Below, piece after piece: positions 33,169 through 41,832 of a stretch of DNA of 64,000 bases. A program made the translations under genes and the position numbers. Origin of the DNA: Fimbriimonadia bacterium (lineage in GTDB: Bacteria; Armatimonadota; Fimbriimonadia; Fimbriimonadales; JABRVX01); assembly GCA_039961735.1 (NCBI GenBank), contig JABRVX010000003.1:62001-126000 (forward strand), in the 5' to 3' direction. The number at the start of each line of letters is the position of its first letter. The stretch's first letter is position 1. The notes beneath the pieces were generated by a model that was given only the letters and a program-made list of their open reading frames with translations, was not told where the DNA came from and did no database searches.

Positions 33169-35574
33169 CTATGGCGCCCAGGGGTCGATCGCTCCGTAGG
33201 GGTAGGCGCCGTCAATCCGAGCAAAGAACATGCTCCGGTTGGTGATCACTTCGACCCCATACAACACCCCTTGGGGGGCGACGTGGAGAGACGCGCGCCA
33301 GGCATCGCCCGAAAGCTGCATCGCGTCGCGCGTCCAATCGGCCTCCGACCGAAATGGCTTGGACAGCAAGCGCACGGCCATGATGCGCTCGTCCCGCCCA
33401 AGGCCGCTGATCCGGGCCGCCACCTCCACCGTCTGCTCTCCGCGCAACCTGTCCACGGCAGTGACCTCGACCGAAACACGGATGTTTGCACCATCCCCCA
33501 TCGGCCTGTTCTGCACGCCCGGTGGCTTGTCCGACACCGGCATCGCCACGAAGTCCTTCTCGTCCTGATCGAACAGCTTCACGGACTGCGACCACTGATA
33601 GGTCTCCGTGTGCATACGAAGGCGGTCTATGATCGGGCGGAAGTGCCTGTCCCCCTCCTCGGCTAGAGCAACCCAGGCAGCTTTCGATTTTGCTGTCAGC
33701 TCCCGCGCCGCCTCGACGCGCTTCCGGTCGGAAGTGACCTCGGCCAGCGCGTACTCGGTAGCTGCGCGGAGCCGCGTGGCATAGTAGCGCGCGAGCAGCA
33801 CGAGCATCCTCGCATCGGTCTTGAGGTCGTCCAGCGATTTGCTCGCTCCGGACGGAATCGCTCGTTGCCTACCTTCAGTCTCCGCTGCCATGCGCTCCAG
33901 CATCTCCGCAGCCTGCACCGGAGTGCGGCGACCCGTGAAGTTGCCTGTGGTCACCTCGCGCGCGTACTCAGCGCATCCCATCGCGAAGTACGTGTCGAAC
34001 GGGAGGGCGCGCGCCCACTGACGAATGGACCCGCCCCACTCCAGCTCCGGAGCGTGATCCCTGTGGTCCGGGCCCAGTGAGAACTGCGTCTTGATGGTGG
34101 GTAGGATGCGACTCATGCTCTGCAGCAGTCGGTACGCCGCGTCCCCGTGTTTGCCGCCCCACTGCCGCTTGGCCTCCATGCGGAACAGGTCTTCTGTAGT
34201 CCCTGGATCGTAACCCAGGCGACCCCACATCAGATACCACAGCGGGTTCCGCTCGTACTCCCAACGGAACATCGGCTCGGGGTGCAGGAAATCGTCCATC
34301 GGGTAGTAGGTGCAGAAAGGCTCCACCGTGAAACCTACCGAGCCGGCCAAGTTCGTCGTCTTGACACACGCCCGTATATGCTCGTAGTCCGCCCATTGAA
34401 ACACTCGGTTCGTACCGTTCGCGCGGATCTGCCAGATCACTTTGTACTGACGCGGATAGAACAGGTAGTCCTGATACGAGTAGTCTCGCCATCCTGCCAT
34501 ACGCCCGCCTGCCAGGTGCCATGGCGGACCCATCTGCTCCCCGTTGTATTTGATCTCGATCAGGAACTTGTCGGGATACATCGCCCCCAGCTCCATCAGC
34601 TTCTCTTTCTTTGCTCCCCACGTACGTGTGTAGAGCGGTAGCGGCCTGCCCATTTCCTCGAGTGCGGCCACGTAGCTCTTGGCATAGAAGTCCTCGCCAT
34701 AGCCCGACTCGCCGATGCGGAACCCTATCATCGCAAGGTCCGGGCAGCGCTCGATGATCTGCTTCAGCCCCTCTTTGGTATAGGAGATGAAGTCGTCCAC
34801 GGAGCGTTCTGGCGCTTGGCGGCAGCCCGGCCAGTTCCAACCGCCGGTGTAGTTCATGATCCCGACCCGGATGCCACGTTGCTTCGCCATGGTGCACACT
34901 TTGGCCAGCATCTGCATGTTCTTCTCGGCCTGAGCCGGCTCCATGCCCACGTCCGGGTACTTTTTGCTCACCACGAAGTATGGCCACATGTTTGGGAAGC
35001 GCGTGGTCTGCAGGTCGTACATGCCGTGCAGATCCAACAGGTTGATGCGTGCGCGCGCCAACAGGTCGAGATATCCGCGCCAGAACTCCTCGTCGGTGAA
35101 CCACCAGTGCTCCCAATCGCGCTTGCCTTCCGCGTCCGCGCGTGGGATGGAGAGGAACGGGTTGACGGCGCGCACCTCTATGGCCGGTGTGTGTGTTTCA
35201 GCCTTGTTAGGGAAGGCGCCTGCGATGCCCTTCATGCGCACTCGCTCCGCCAGATCGAGCAGGGCGTACATGAGGCCGATCTCGCCGCCCCCCTTGCAGA
35301 CGACTCCTGCCGAGTAGGGCTCGAAGACATAATCCTCGGCATTCATCTCAGACACGGCCATCGCGGGAAGTGGGTAGCGGCGTGCGACAACCGCTATCAT
35401 CTTCTTGTCGCCATCGGCCCACGTGTGCACGTTGACCTCTGTGCGACGCTCGGCCAAGGCATCACGCAACTCACCTGCGGCAAAGGCCGCCGGCTCGCAA
35501 CCCGACGGTATCATGATCTGGATAGGCTCTGCGATTAGAGACGTTGCTACGCTCAGAGCGCAAAGGAATATCAT
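33169..35574 (-). CDS. Exported glycoside hydrolase-like protein (GH67/GH20-type architecture)
   Basis: The 801-residue protein has a short signal peptide (MIFLCALSVATSLIA) and an N-terminal alpha/beta domain (ACEPAAFAAGELRDAL-like opening, then GGGEIGLMYALLDLAERV) of the kind that precedes the barrel in GH20, GH67 and GH84 enzymes. A TIM-barrel-like core follows (INLLDLHGMYD; GIRVGIMNYTGGW; FLIEIKYNGEQMG), then a helical C-terminal part. It probably cleaves a glycan outside the cytoplasm, perhaps a uronic acid linkage, but the family is not certain. AGGGAGG fixes the start. It starts 12 nt after the PfkB kinase stop, so it shares that operon. Confidence 0.55.
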   Translation of the reverse strand: MIFLCALSVATSLIAEPIQIMIPSGCEPAAFAAGELRDALAERRTEVNVHTWADGDKKMIAVVARRYPLPAMAVSEMNAEDYVFEPYSAGVVCKGGGEIGLMYALLDLAERVRMKGIAGAFPNKAETHTPAIEVRAVNPFLSIPRADAEGKRDWEHWWFTDEEFWRGYLDLLARARINLLDLHGMYDLQTTRFPNMWPYFVVSKKYPDVGMEPAQAEKNMQMLAKVCTMAKQRGIRVGIMNYTGGWNWPGCRQAPERSVDDFISYTKEGLKQIIERCPDLAMIGFRIGESGYGEDFYAKSYVAALEEMGRPLPLYTRTWGAKKEKLMELGAMYPDKFLIEIKYNGEQMGPPWHLAGGRMAGWRDYSYQDYLFYPRQYKVIWQIRANGTNRVFQWADYEHIRACVKTTNLAGSVGFTVEPFCTYYPMDDFLHPEPMFRWEYERNPLWYLMWGRLGYDPGTTEDLFRMEAKRQWGGKHGDAAYRLLQSMSRILPTIKTQFSLGPDHRDHAPELEWGGSIRQWARALPFDTYFAMGCAEYAREVTTGNFTGRRTPVQAAEMLERMAAETEGRQRAIPSGASKSLDDLKTDARMLVLLARYYATRLRAATEYALAEVTSDRKRVEAARELTAKSKAAWVALAEEGDRHFRPIIDRLRMHTETYQWSQSVKLFDQDEKDFVAMPVSDKPPGVQNRPMGDGANIRVSVEVTAVDRLRGEQTVEVAARISGLGRDERIMAVRLLSKPFRSEADWTRDAMQLSGDAWRASLHVAPQGVLYGVEVITNRSMFFARIDGAYPYGAIDPWAP

Positions 35575-35586
35575 GCCGAACCTCCC

Positions 35587-36558
35587 TCAGTCTGTGCTGC
35601 GCTGATTCGTCAGCAACTGCTCGAAGCTACCCTCGCCGAGCTGGTCCTCCAACAACTGCATAACCGCCGAGAGTGACGTTACGCCGTGGTGGCTCAGTCG
35701 AGTGGTGCACAGCGCGCCCACTGCGTTGGCAAAGGCCAAGTTCGCACGCAGTGGCCACTCGTGGGCCAGTCCGTACAGAAAGCCCGCCGCGAAAGAGTCT
35801 CCCGCACAAGTCGTGTCAATCACAGGCACCCGGAATGCCGCGACGTGAAGCGAACCCTGCGCTGTCACCGCCGTCGAGCCTCCAGCTCCCTGTTTCACCA
35901 CCACCACCTGTGGGCCGAAAGCTAACAGTGACCGTCCAATCGCCTGGGTATCCTCCTCGCCGGTCAACATACGTCCTTCCATCTCGTTCGTCATCAGAAC
36001 GCGAACGTGCGGGAGCGCGGGTCTCAGGTGCTCGATCCAAACACCTCGTGCGTCCCAGTCGGTGTCTAGCGTGGTGATGCACCCGGCCTCGCTAGCACGC
36101 CGTAGCACGGATGCTATGTCCAGGTTCACTAGCTTCATCGCACCGCCGATGTGCACGATGCGCACGCCGTCGAACAGCGAATCGGGGATCACGTCATCCG
36201 TTAGCTGTTCGTTGGCTCCCGGGCGGCACAAGAATGACCTTTCGCCGGAGGATTCTATCAGCCCGATTACAGCCGAAGTTAGGTACTTCTCCGTCCGTCT
36301 TACCGTGCTCACATCCACACCTACGGCCTTTAGGTCTGCCAGCACGGAGTCTCCGAGACGATCCGTACCGATTTGTCCCGCCACTGCCACCGACATCCCG
36401 AGTTTGGCTAGCACCGACGCGCAGTTTGCCGCGCAGCCACCGGCAACCAACGCCAGGTCCTCGACGAGGATCGAAGTCCCAGGCATGGGCATCGAATCTG
36501 CGGGGCGCACCACCACGTCGGCAACCAGCAGGCCAACGCACAGGATGCGCTCGTTCAC
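35587..36558 (-). CDS. PfkB-family carbohydrate kinase
   Basis: The 323-residue kinase has the first PfkB signature GGCAANCASVLAKLG (40-54) and the second DTTCAGDSFAAGF, where Asp254 is the catalytic base. It phosphorylates a sugar or ketose with ATP in the cytoplasm. The GTG at 36558 overlaps the aldolase stop (GTGA), so kinase and aldolase are made together. Placed between an aldolase and a secreted glycosidase, it most likely phosphorylates a ketose produced by the divergent isomerase at 37493. Adenosine or ribose kinase activity is possible but does not fit the context. Confidence 0.85.
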   Translation of the reverse strand: MNERILCVGLLVADVVVRPADSMPMPGTSILVEDLALVAGGCAANCASVLAKLGMSVAVAGQIGTDRLGDSVLADLKAVGVDVSTVRRTEKYLTSAVIGLIESSGERSFLCRPGANEQLTDDVIPDSLFDGVRIVHIGGAMKLVNLDIASVLRRASEAGCITTLDTDWDARGVWIEHLRPALPHVRVLMTNEMEGRMLTGEEDTQAIGRSLLAFGPQVVVVKQGAGGSTAVTAQGSLHVAAFRVPVIDTTCAGDSFAAGFLYGLAHEWPLRANLAFANAVGALCTTRLSHHGVTSLSAVMQLLEDQLGEGSFEQLLTNQRSTD

Positions 36559-37373
36559 AGTGCGTACCTCTTCGCGGCATCCTCTGCATGGGTGCCTTCG
36601 TGCACCACTGCGCAGAGGGCACGGAGGATTTCCTTGCGGTTTGGTCGCTGCCACACGTTCCGACCGTAGATCACGCCCTTGGCTCCAGCCTCCAGCCCCG
36701 CCTCTGTCATCTCGAGCAGGCCGACGGGCGTATCCGCGCACGGGCCGCCCGCGATCACCACGGGAACCGTGGCGGTGGCGGTCACCTGACGGAAGCTCTC
36801 GGCGGAGCCCGTGTACACGGTTTTGATGGCGTCGGCACCGTGCTCGGCACCAACTCGGGCGGCCAGCGCAACCTGTTCGGTCAGCTCTGCCTCGCTTGGC
36901 GGCGTGTCGGCAGGCCCGAAGTGCCCCGCCAAGGCTGCGGCAGGGATCATCTCGGCGAACAGCGGCAGGCCCCAGCGCTCGCACTCCTCCGCTGTCTCCC
37001 CGAGCTTTCGGAGCAGATCGTCCTCATTCTCCACCCCCACGTACACGTTCAGGACGCACGCGTCGGCGCCCCCGGCCAGCGCGGCCTCCACACTCGAGAA
37101 GCGCTGGAACCGAGTGAGATGCGAACCCAATCGCGTCGCCGTACCGTCTAGCCGGGCAATGACCCCCAATTGCCCGATGACTCCTGAAACCCTCCGCAGT
37201 GTCGCGAGAGTGAGCAGCAGCCCGTCCGCGGGGGTCTCGGCGGTGTCCCGCACCAGAACTACCGGGTCCTCCACGCCCTCCATCGGGCCGAAGAACAACG
37301 GGTGGTCCATGGGGAGGATCACGCACCGACCCTTCGGGAACAACCTGCGCATCCTTATCTGCTTCGCACTCAT
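36555..37373 (-). CDS. DhnA-type class I aldolase
   Basis: The 272-residue enzyme fits the DhnA/LsrF-like class Ia aldolase family: VILPMDHPLFFGP at the start, Lys184 in GADAIKTVYTG as the Schiff-base lysine, VPVVIAGGP and GAKGVIYGRNVWQ at the phosphate-binding end. Such enzymes split a ketose phosphate to dihydroxyacetone phosphate and an aldehyde, or run related condensations. It heads the operon aldolase-kinase-glycosidase. AGGAG lies 10 nt before the ATG at 37373. The longer frame to 37478 has no support. Confidence 0.85.
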   Translation of the reverse strand: MSAKQIRMRRLFPKGRCVILPMDHPLFFGPMEGVEDPVVLVRDTAETPADGLLLTLATLRRVSGVIGQLGVIARLDGTATRLGSHLTRFQRFSSVEAALAGGADACVLNVYVGVENEDDLLRKLGETAEECERWGLPLFAEMIPAAALAGHFGPADTPPSEAELTEQVALAARVGAEHGADAIKTVYTGSAESFRQVTATATVPVVIAGGPCADTPVGLLEMTEAGLEAGAKGVIYGRNVWQRPNRKEILRALCAVVHEGTHAEDAAKRYAL

Positions 37374-37453
37374 GTGGGGTTCGTCTCCTGCGACCTGCCT
37401 GCCACGGGATTCGAGGGCGAGGCGTCTTCGCCTGCACGTCACGCGCGCGCCGG

Positions 37454-37459
37454 TACAAT
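37454..37459 (+). promoter_or_regulatory. TACAAT -10 box of the isomerase gene
   Basis: GGTACAATC lies 33 nt upstream of the ATG at 37493, leaving a short leader with ribosome site GAGG. Confidence 0.45.
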
Positions 37460-37492
37460 CGGCCCTACGGCACGACATCCCGCCGAGGTGAC

Positions 37493-38935
37493 ATGATGGC
37501 GACTTCTGCGAACGGCCCGCGACCCGGTCCGAGGCTCGGACTGCTGATAACCTCGATTGACGTGTTCAACCCGGAAGCGAAGGAGCGCTCGGAAGCCGGC
37601 ATCCGGGCCTACTTCGACGAACTGGTGGCGAGCGGTAAGGTGGACGCGGGCTCGGTCGTGGTGGGGCGGATCGAGCGGCCACACGAAGCGGTAGCCGCGG
37701 CGGAGGAGTTCGCACAGGCGTGCGTGGACGTGGTTGCCATCGCGAACGTCGCCTTTCCCAATGGACAGGTTTTCCTCGCGCTGGCCACTAATCCCCATCT
37801 GTCCCGTCTACCTCTGGCCGTGATCGCCGATCCGGAGCCCAAGGGGGACGAGTGGGCGACCAACGCTTGGTGCGGCGCGATCATGAACAACTTCGCGGCG
37901 CATCGTCTGGGGCGGCCGATCGCTGCTATCCCTGGACCATCGGATGCCCGGTCATTCCGCGATGAGTTCGAAAGGCTGTTGCGGGTGGCCGCCACGATCA
38001 AGGCGATGCGACACGAGTTCATTGGGCGCTATGGCGACGCGCCCGGTGGTTTCCACTCGGCGACGGGAGACCAGCTCGCGTATGCCGCGAAGTTCGGGAC
38101 CAGGGTGGACACGGTGGACCTTAGCGCGGTCCGCGAGTGCTTCACGACAGGCAAGACCAGTGGGTACCTGGCCGACGAGAGCTTCACCGACGACGACGTA
38201 AGAGCAACCATGCAGTCGGTGCGCGAGGGCAGGGAAGTGAGCGTGGACGACCAGATGCTGGAGAGGGGCTGCCGGATGTACCATGCCCTCCGCTGCATGG
38301 CGCGTGCCAATGGTCACACGTCGCTCGCTCTGCGCTGCTGGCCCGAGGTGAACGAACCACACATCGGAGTAAGCCTGTGCCTATGCATCAGTCTGCTGTT
38401 AGGGAACGCCGATGTGCGGGCCGCTGCGTGCGAAGCCGACTGGCCGGCAGCAGTGGTGCAGTTGTTAGGCACTCTGCTAACAGGACAGCCGGCTGTCTGC
38501 CTGGACTGGGTGAACTACACTGGTGGATCGGACATCGTGCAGCTCGGGCACTGCGGCGTCGGGCTAATGGGTCACATGGCAGCGGGCTGCCAGTGCGAGG
38601 TGGTTACAGCGCATCCCGTGCTGCGGCAGGGAGGACGGCACATGGGCCCCGTGCACATCGGGCAGTACGAGTACGGGCCGAAGACCGGAATCTGCATGAT
38701 GCAGGACGTGGACCGCCGATTTCGAATGCTGGCGTTCACCGGCGAGAGCGGACCGGAGACGGACCGTGGGATGAAGTACGTGGCTGCGGACGTTCGCTTC
38801 CCGAAGTATCGCGAGCTGCATCGGCTGATCCTGGAAGGTGGATTTCCGCATCACCTCGCCGTCGCGTTCGGGGACATCCGCGAAGATCTGCGGCTGCTGT
38901 GCAAGTTCCTGGAGGTCGAGTACGTGGAGCCGTAG
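37493..38935 (+). CDS. L-fucose/arabinose isomerase-family protein
   Basis: The 480-residue protein resembles the COG2407-type fucose isomerase-related family: an N-terminal Rossmann-like part (RLGLLITSIDVFNPEAKERS), a middle with MRHEFIGRYGDAPGGFHSATGD, and a C-terminal substrate domain (LRCWPEVNEPHIGVSLCLCISLLL; CLDWVNYTGGSDIVQLGHCG). These enzymes interconvert an aldose and a ketose with a divalent metal. It diverges from the aldolase-kinase-glycosidase operon with 119 nt between starts, so all four genes may answer to one regulator. GAGG precedes the ATG; the next ATG at 37496 is also possible. Confidence 0.75.
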   Translation: MMATSANGPRPGPRLGLLITSIDVFNPEAKERSEAGIRAYFDELVASGKVDAGSVVVGRIERPHEAVAAAEEFAQACVDVVAIANVAFPNGQVFLALATNPHLSRLPLAVIADPEPKGDEWATNAWCGAIMNNFAAHRLGRPIAAIPGPSDARSFRDEFERLLRVAATIKAMRHEFIGRYGDAPGGFHSATGDQLAYAAKFGTRVDTVDLSAVRECFTTGKTSGYLADESFTDDDVRATMQSVREGREVSVDDQMLERGCRMYHALRCMARANGHTSLALRCWPEVNEPHIGVSLCLCISLLLGNADVRAAACEADWPAAVVQLLGTLLTGQPAVCLDWVNYTGGSDIVQLGHCGVGLMGHMAAGCQCEVVTAHPVLRQGGRHMGPVHIGQYEYGPKTGICMMQDVDRRFRMLAFTGESGPETDRGMKYVAADVRFPKYRELHRLILEGGFPHHLAVAFGDIREDLRLLCKFLEVEYVEP

Positions 38936-39038
38936 GTGCGCCCCTGCCATCCGGAAGGAGCGCTCGACCGTTTCGTGTGTGGGTGAGCAAGCAGAAGGCG
39001 CGATTCTATGGTGTGACAATTACGACCTACACCTATCA

Positions 39039-40007
39039 CTACCTCGCCTCTGCAGGGGAGAAGCGATCTACGCTGAGGCGGAAGATCTCGCGCTGTTCGT
39101 TGGTCACCAGCAGCGTGCGGTCGTCTACGAAGCAAACGCCTTCGCACTGCTTGCCACCCGAGAAAACGAAGCGCCTGGCCTTGCCGGATAGCAGCTTGTT
39201 ATCCTGAGCCGGAACGTCGAAGAGCCACACCGAGGAGATGGGAAAGTGCGTCAACACAGCTAGCAGCTTTCCGTCCGGGGAGATATCGGCAGCCGTCACC
39301 CACCCACCCAGGTCTTGCTTGGAGTCCAGCAGCGTCAGCACATTCACTCGATCCGTGTGCTCCGTGTCGAGACGGTACAGCTTCGTGCCGTTCTCCGGCA
39401 GGTCGCCGGACGCACCCGCGCGATGTTTGGTTAGGAAGTGCAGCTTGCCCTCGTGTACGAAGAGAGCTTCGCAGTCGAAGTGCCACCTATCGCCGGGGAA
39501 CGCGTCTTGATCGGGATACGCGACCGGCAGCCACTTCAGAACCCTGGTCCTCGACGTTGCGGCCGGGTTGGGCTCCTTCAGCACGTACACTCCGAGATCG
39601 CGTCGCGCGTTGCCGTTGTTACCCATGTCCCCGATGTATAGAGTGTCGCCCTCGATGGCGATATCCTCCCAATCGAGGTTGTGTGCCGCATCTAGTTTGA
39701 TCCCTGGATACGGCTCCTTGCCATCCATGGGTTGGTTCGCGTAGTACCTGTCCCCGACCCAGCTAGGCATAACCACCGATCCATCGGCACGAACGGCGAA
39801 GATGCGTGCCTCGTCTCCACTGTCATTGTGCACCCAATACACGTCTTCGTAGGTCCGGCTCTTGACGATGCCACTCATCTCGTTGATCGGTGGGTGCATG
39901 ACGGTGACGGTGGATGCGAGTCTCGAAGGCTCCTGCCTCTCTTGCACCGGTGCGTGCGTGCCCAGCGAAGCTACAACTGCCAGCCCAACAGTGGTCAAGA
40001 CTCTCAC
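39039..40007 (-). CDS. Exported beta-propeller protein of unknown function
   Basis: The 322-residue protein starts at a GTG (40007) with AGGAGGGGG 6 nt upstream, giving a signal peptide (VLTTVGLAVVASLGTHA). The mature part is a run of beta blades: VYWVHNDSGDEARIFAV, NLDWEDIAIEGDTLYIGDMGNNG, ALFVHEGKLHFLTKH, VTAADISPDGKLLAVLTH. The pattern is that of the esterase-like phytase/SdiA-regulated propeller families. No catalytic residues can be named. It is the last gene before the converging isomerase. The longer frame to 40184 runs into a repeat. Confidence 0.7.
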   Translation of the reverse strand: MRVLTTVGLAVVASLGTHAPVQERQEPSRLASTVTVMHPPINEMSGIVKSRTYEDVYWVHNDSGDEARIFAVRADGSVVMPSWVGDRYYANQPMDGKEPYPGIKLDAAHNLDWEDIAIEGDTLYIGDMGNNGNARRDLGVYVLKEPNPAATSRTRVLKWLPVAYPDQDAFPGDRWHFDCEALFVHEGKLHFLTKHRAGASGDLPENGTKLYRLDTEHTDRVNVLTLLDSKQDLGGWVTAADISPDGKLLAVLTHFPISSVWLFDVPAQDNKLLSGKARRFVFSGGKQCEGVCFVDDRTLLVTNEQREIFRLSVDRFSPAEAR

Positions 40008-40075
40008 TGCTGTCCCCCTCCTGTTCTCCTCTTCCCGTGCCTCCACCGCCCTTTCAGTGGACGCCTTCCGCTCAT

Positions 40076-40101
40076 GCCTCCATCCTTCCTCGGATGGAGG
40101 C
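40076..40101. repeat. GCCTCCA-type palindrome
   Basis: GCCTCCATCC (40076-40085) pairs perfectly with GGATGGAGGC (40092-40101). It begins CATGCCTCCA, as do related palindromes at 23657 and in folK at 52859. Confidence 0.6.
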
Positions 40102-40178
40102 AGGTACACAGTACCTCGGTCACCACCCCATCTCTCGACCCGGTGGTGGGGCGAGAAGAAGGTAAGGGCTGTCTGACC

Positions 40179-40285
40179 CGTCATGCCGAGCCCGTCGAAG
40201 CATGCGATCGCTGGACGCGACGCCTGCGTCTTCGGGTGTTACCATGCCATCATCGGTCGCATGGTTCGACAGACTCGGCATGACG
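40179..40285. repeat. Paired inverted REP-like elements
   Basis: The 32-nt arm at 40179-40210 (starting CGTCATGCCGAG, containing GTCGAA and CATGCGA) is repeated in reverse at 40254-40285 with four mismatches. The inner spacer has its own small hairpin (GACGC/GCGTC). A single related copy lies at 45611. The layout is that of bacterial interspersed mosaic elements. Confidence 0.7.
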
Positions 40286-40315
40286 ATTGGGTGTGACCGC
40301 GGCTGAGACAACCAC

Positions 40316-41620
40316 CTAGCCATCCGCCTTTCCACGTCGCCGTTCCTCCATCCGCGCGCGCAGCTTGGGTTCGATGCCCTGATCGCTCGGCTCGTAGTAG
40401 GGAAGTTCCCAGTCTCCCTCGGGCAGGTACTGCTGCTCCACGTAGTGGCCGGGGAAGTCGTGAGGATACACGTACCCCTCGCCCCCCTCGAGTTTCGGCG
40501 CGAAGGAGGCCCCGCTAGACCGTAGATGCTTCGGCACCGGAGGCGGCTGCCGCTTGCGCACGTCGGCTGTCGCGCGCGTGATCGCCACCATGGCCGCGTT
40601 CGACTTCGGTGCACAGGCCAGATAGGTGACGGCCTGTGCGAGCGAGAGCTGGGCTTCTGGCCAACCGATTCGCTCCACGACGTGAAACGCCGCCATAGCA
40701 AGCACCAACGCCATCGGGTCGGCATTCCCGATGTCCTCGCTGGCCAGGATCACGAGCCTGCGTGCGATAAAGCGAGGGTCTTCACCCGCTTCGATCATCC
40801 GCGCCAGGTAGTGCAGCGCGGCGTCTGGGTCGGAGCCTCTCACCGATTTGATGAATGCGGAGATGGTGTCATAGTGCGCATCGCCAGCGCGGTCGTACTT
40901 CGGTGCGGGTGCCTGCTGCGCCGCCTCCACATGTGCGAGATTGATGGAACCTTCGGTAGGGGCGAGGTTTGCGGCGGCCTCTAGGAGATTGAGCGCGATT
41001 CGTGCATCACCACCTGCCAATCGCACCACGTGCGCCAGAGCATCTGGTTCGCACTCACGCCCTATCCCGCGCTCCGTGTCGGCGAGCGCTCGCTCGACGA
41101 TGACGCGCACCTCGTCATCGGTCAGCGGCTTCAGAATCAGCACTCGGCACCGCGACAGCAGTGGGGATGCGAGTGCGAACGATGGGTTCTCGGTGGTTGC
41201 GGCAACCATCTCCAGCGTGCCGTCCTCCACGTAGCCCAGGAGCGCGTCCTGTTGTGTCCGGGTGAAGTGGTGCACCTCGTCCAAGAACAGCACCGTTCGC
41301 TTGCCTGTGCTCGCCTTGCGGTTGCGGGCCGCCTGTGCCAGCTTGCGGATATCGGCAATCCCCACCGACACCGCGCTGTGCGGCTCGAAGTGAGCGTTGG
41401 AGTGTGCCGCGATGATGCACGCGAGCGTGGTCTTGCCGCAGCCCGCCGGCCCCCAAAGGATCACCGAACCCAACTTGCCCTCGCGGATAAGTCGGTGCAG
41501 CGGCGCTCCGGGCGCGAGAATATGAACCTGGCCGACGTACTCCTCCAGAGTGCGCGGCCGCATGCGGGCCGCTAGCGGCTGGTCGAGCCCGATTTCGGAG
41601 GGCTCTTCGAAGAGGGTCAT
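40316..41620 (-). CDS. rarA: Replication-associated recombination protein A (AAA+ ATPase)
   Basis: The 434-residue ATPase matches RarA/MgsA: MRPRTLEEYVGQ, Walker A GPAGCGKT (57-64), Walker B LFLDEVHHF, then the C-terminal tetramerisation region (YDTISAFIKSVRGSDPDAALHYLARMIEAGEDPRFIARRL). It acts at stalled replication forks with single-strand binding protein. The start at 41620 (MTLFEEPSE) has AAGG 5 nt upstream. An extended -10 box at 41823 provides its promoter, so it is probably a separate transcript from the subtilases upstream. Confidence 0.93.
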   Translation of the reverse strand: MTLFEEPSEIGLDQPLAARMRPRTLEEYVGQVHILAPGAPLHRLIREGKLGSVILWGPAGCGKTTLACIIAAHSNAHFEPHSAVSVGIADIRKLAQAARNRKASTGKRTVLFLDEVHHFTRTQQDALLGYVEDGTLEMVAATTENPSFALASPLLSRCRVLILKPLTDDEVRVIVERALADTERGIGRECEPDALAHVVRLAGGDARIALNLLEAAANLAPTEGSINLAHVEAAQQAPAPKYDRAGDAHYDTISAFIKSVRGSDPDAALHYLARMIEAGEDPRFIARRLVILASEDIGNADPMALVLAMAAFHVVERIGWPEAQLSLAQAVTYLACAPKSNAAMVAITRATADVRKRQPPPVPKHLRSSGASFAPKLEGGEGYVYPHDFPGHYVEQQYLPEGDWELPYYEPSDQGIEPKLRARMEERRRGKADG

Positions 41621-41822
41621 GCACACCTTCTTCCGCGAACCACCCCGCAATCACCGTGTGCCGGCGATGTTCTGGAACCCCGAACACAGGGTGGGCGCAG
41701 CCGAGCCGCCGCCGGAACGAGGTACGCTCCTTAGAACGACACGAGTCCGACGCCCTAGAACACGCTATCGGCTCCGAACACCTTGGGCAAGCACGCGTGT
41801 CGCAGGGTGGTTCTCTATCTAC

Positions 41823-41831
41823 AGTGTACCA
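41823..41831 (-). promoter_or_regulatory. Extended -10 box (TGGTACACT) of rarA
   Basis: TGGTACACT on the minus strand, identical to the box before natA, about 200 nt upstream of rarA and just past the stop of the subtilase gene. Confidence 0.5.
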
Positions 41832-41832
41832 G

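Larger units (their letters stand above)
40008..40315. other. Repeat-rich intergenic region upstream of the propeller gene
   Basis: No gene is supported. The stretch holds a perfect 10-bp palindrome (40076-40101) and a long inverted repeat (40179-40285), both described separately, and lies between two minus-strand genes. Confidence 0.55.

Noticed and set aside
33968-35116. 382-codon minus-strand frame inside the glycosidase-like gene
   Set aside because: Same strand, different frame from the 801-residue gene; composition and lack of a ribosome site mark it as a shadow.
41823-41831. Assigning the TGGTACACT box to the subtilase operon
   Set aside because: It lies downstream of the subtilase stop on the minus strand, so it can only serve rarA.
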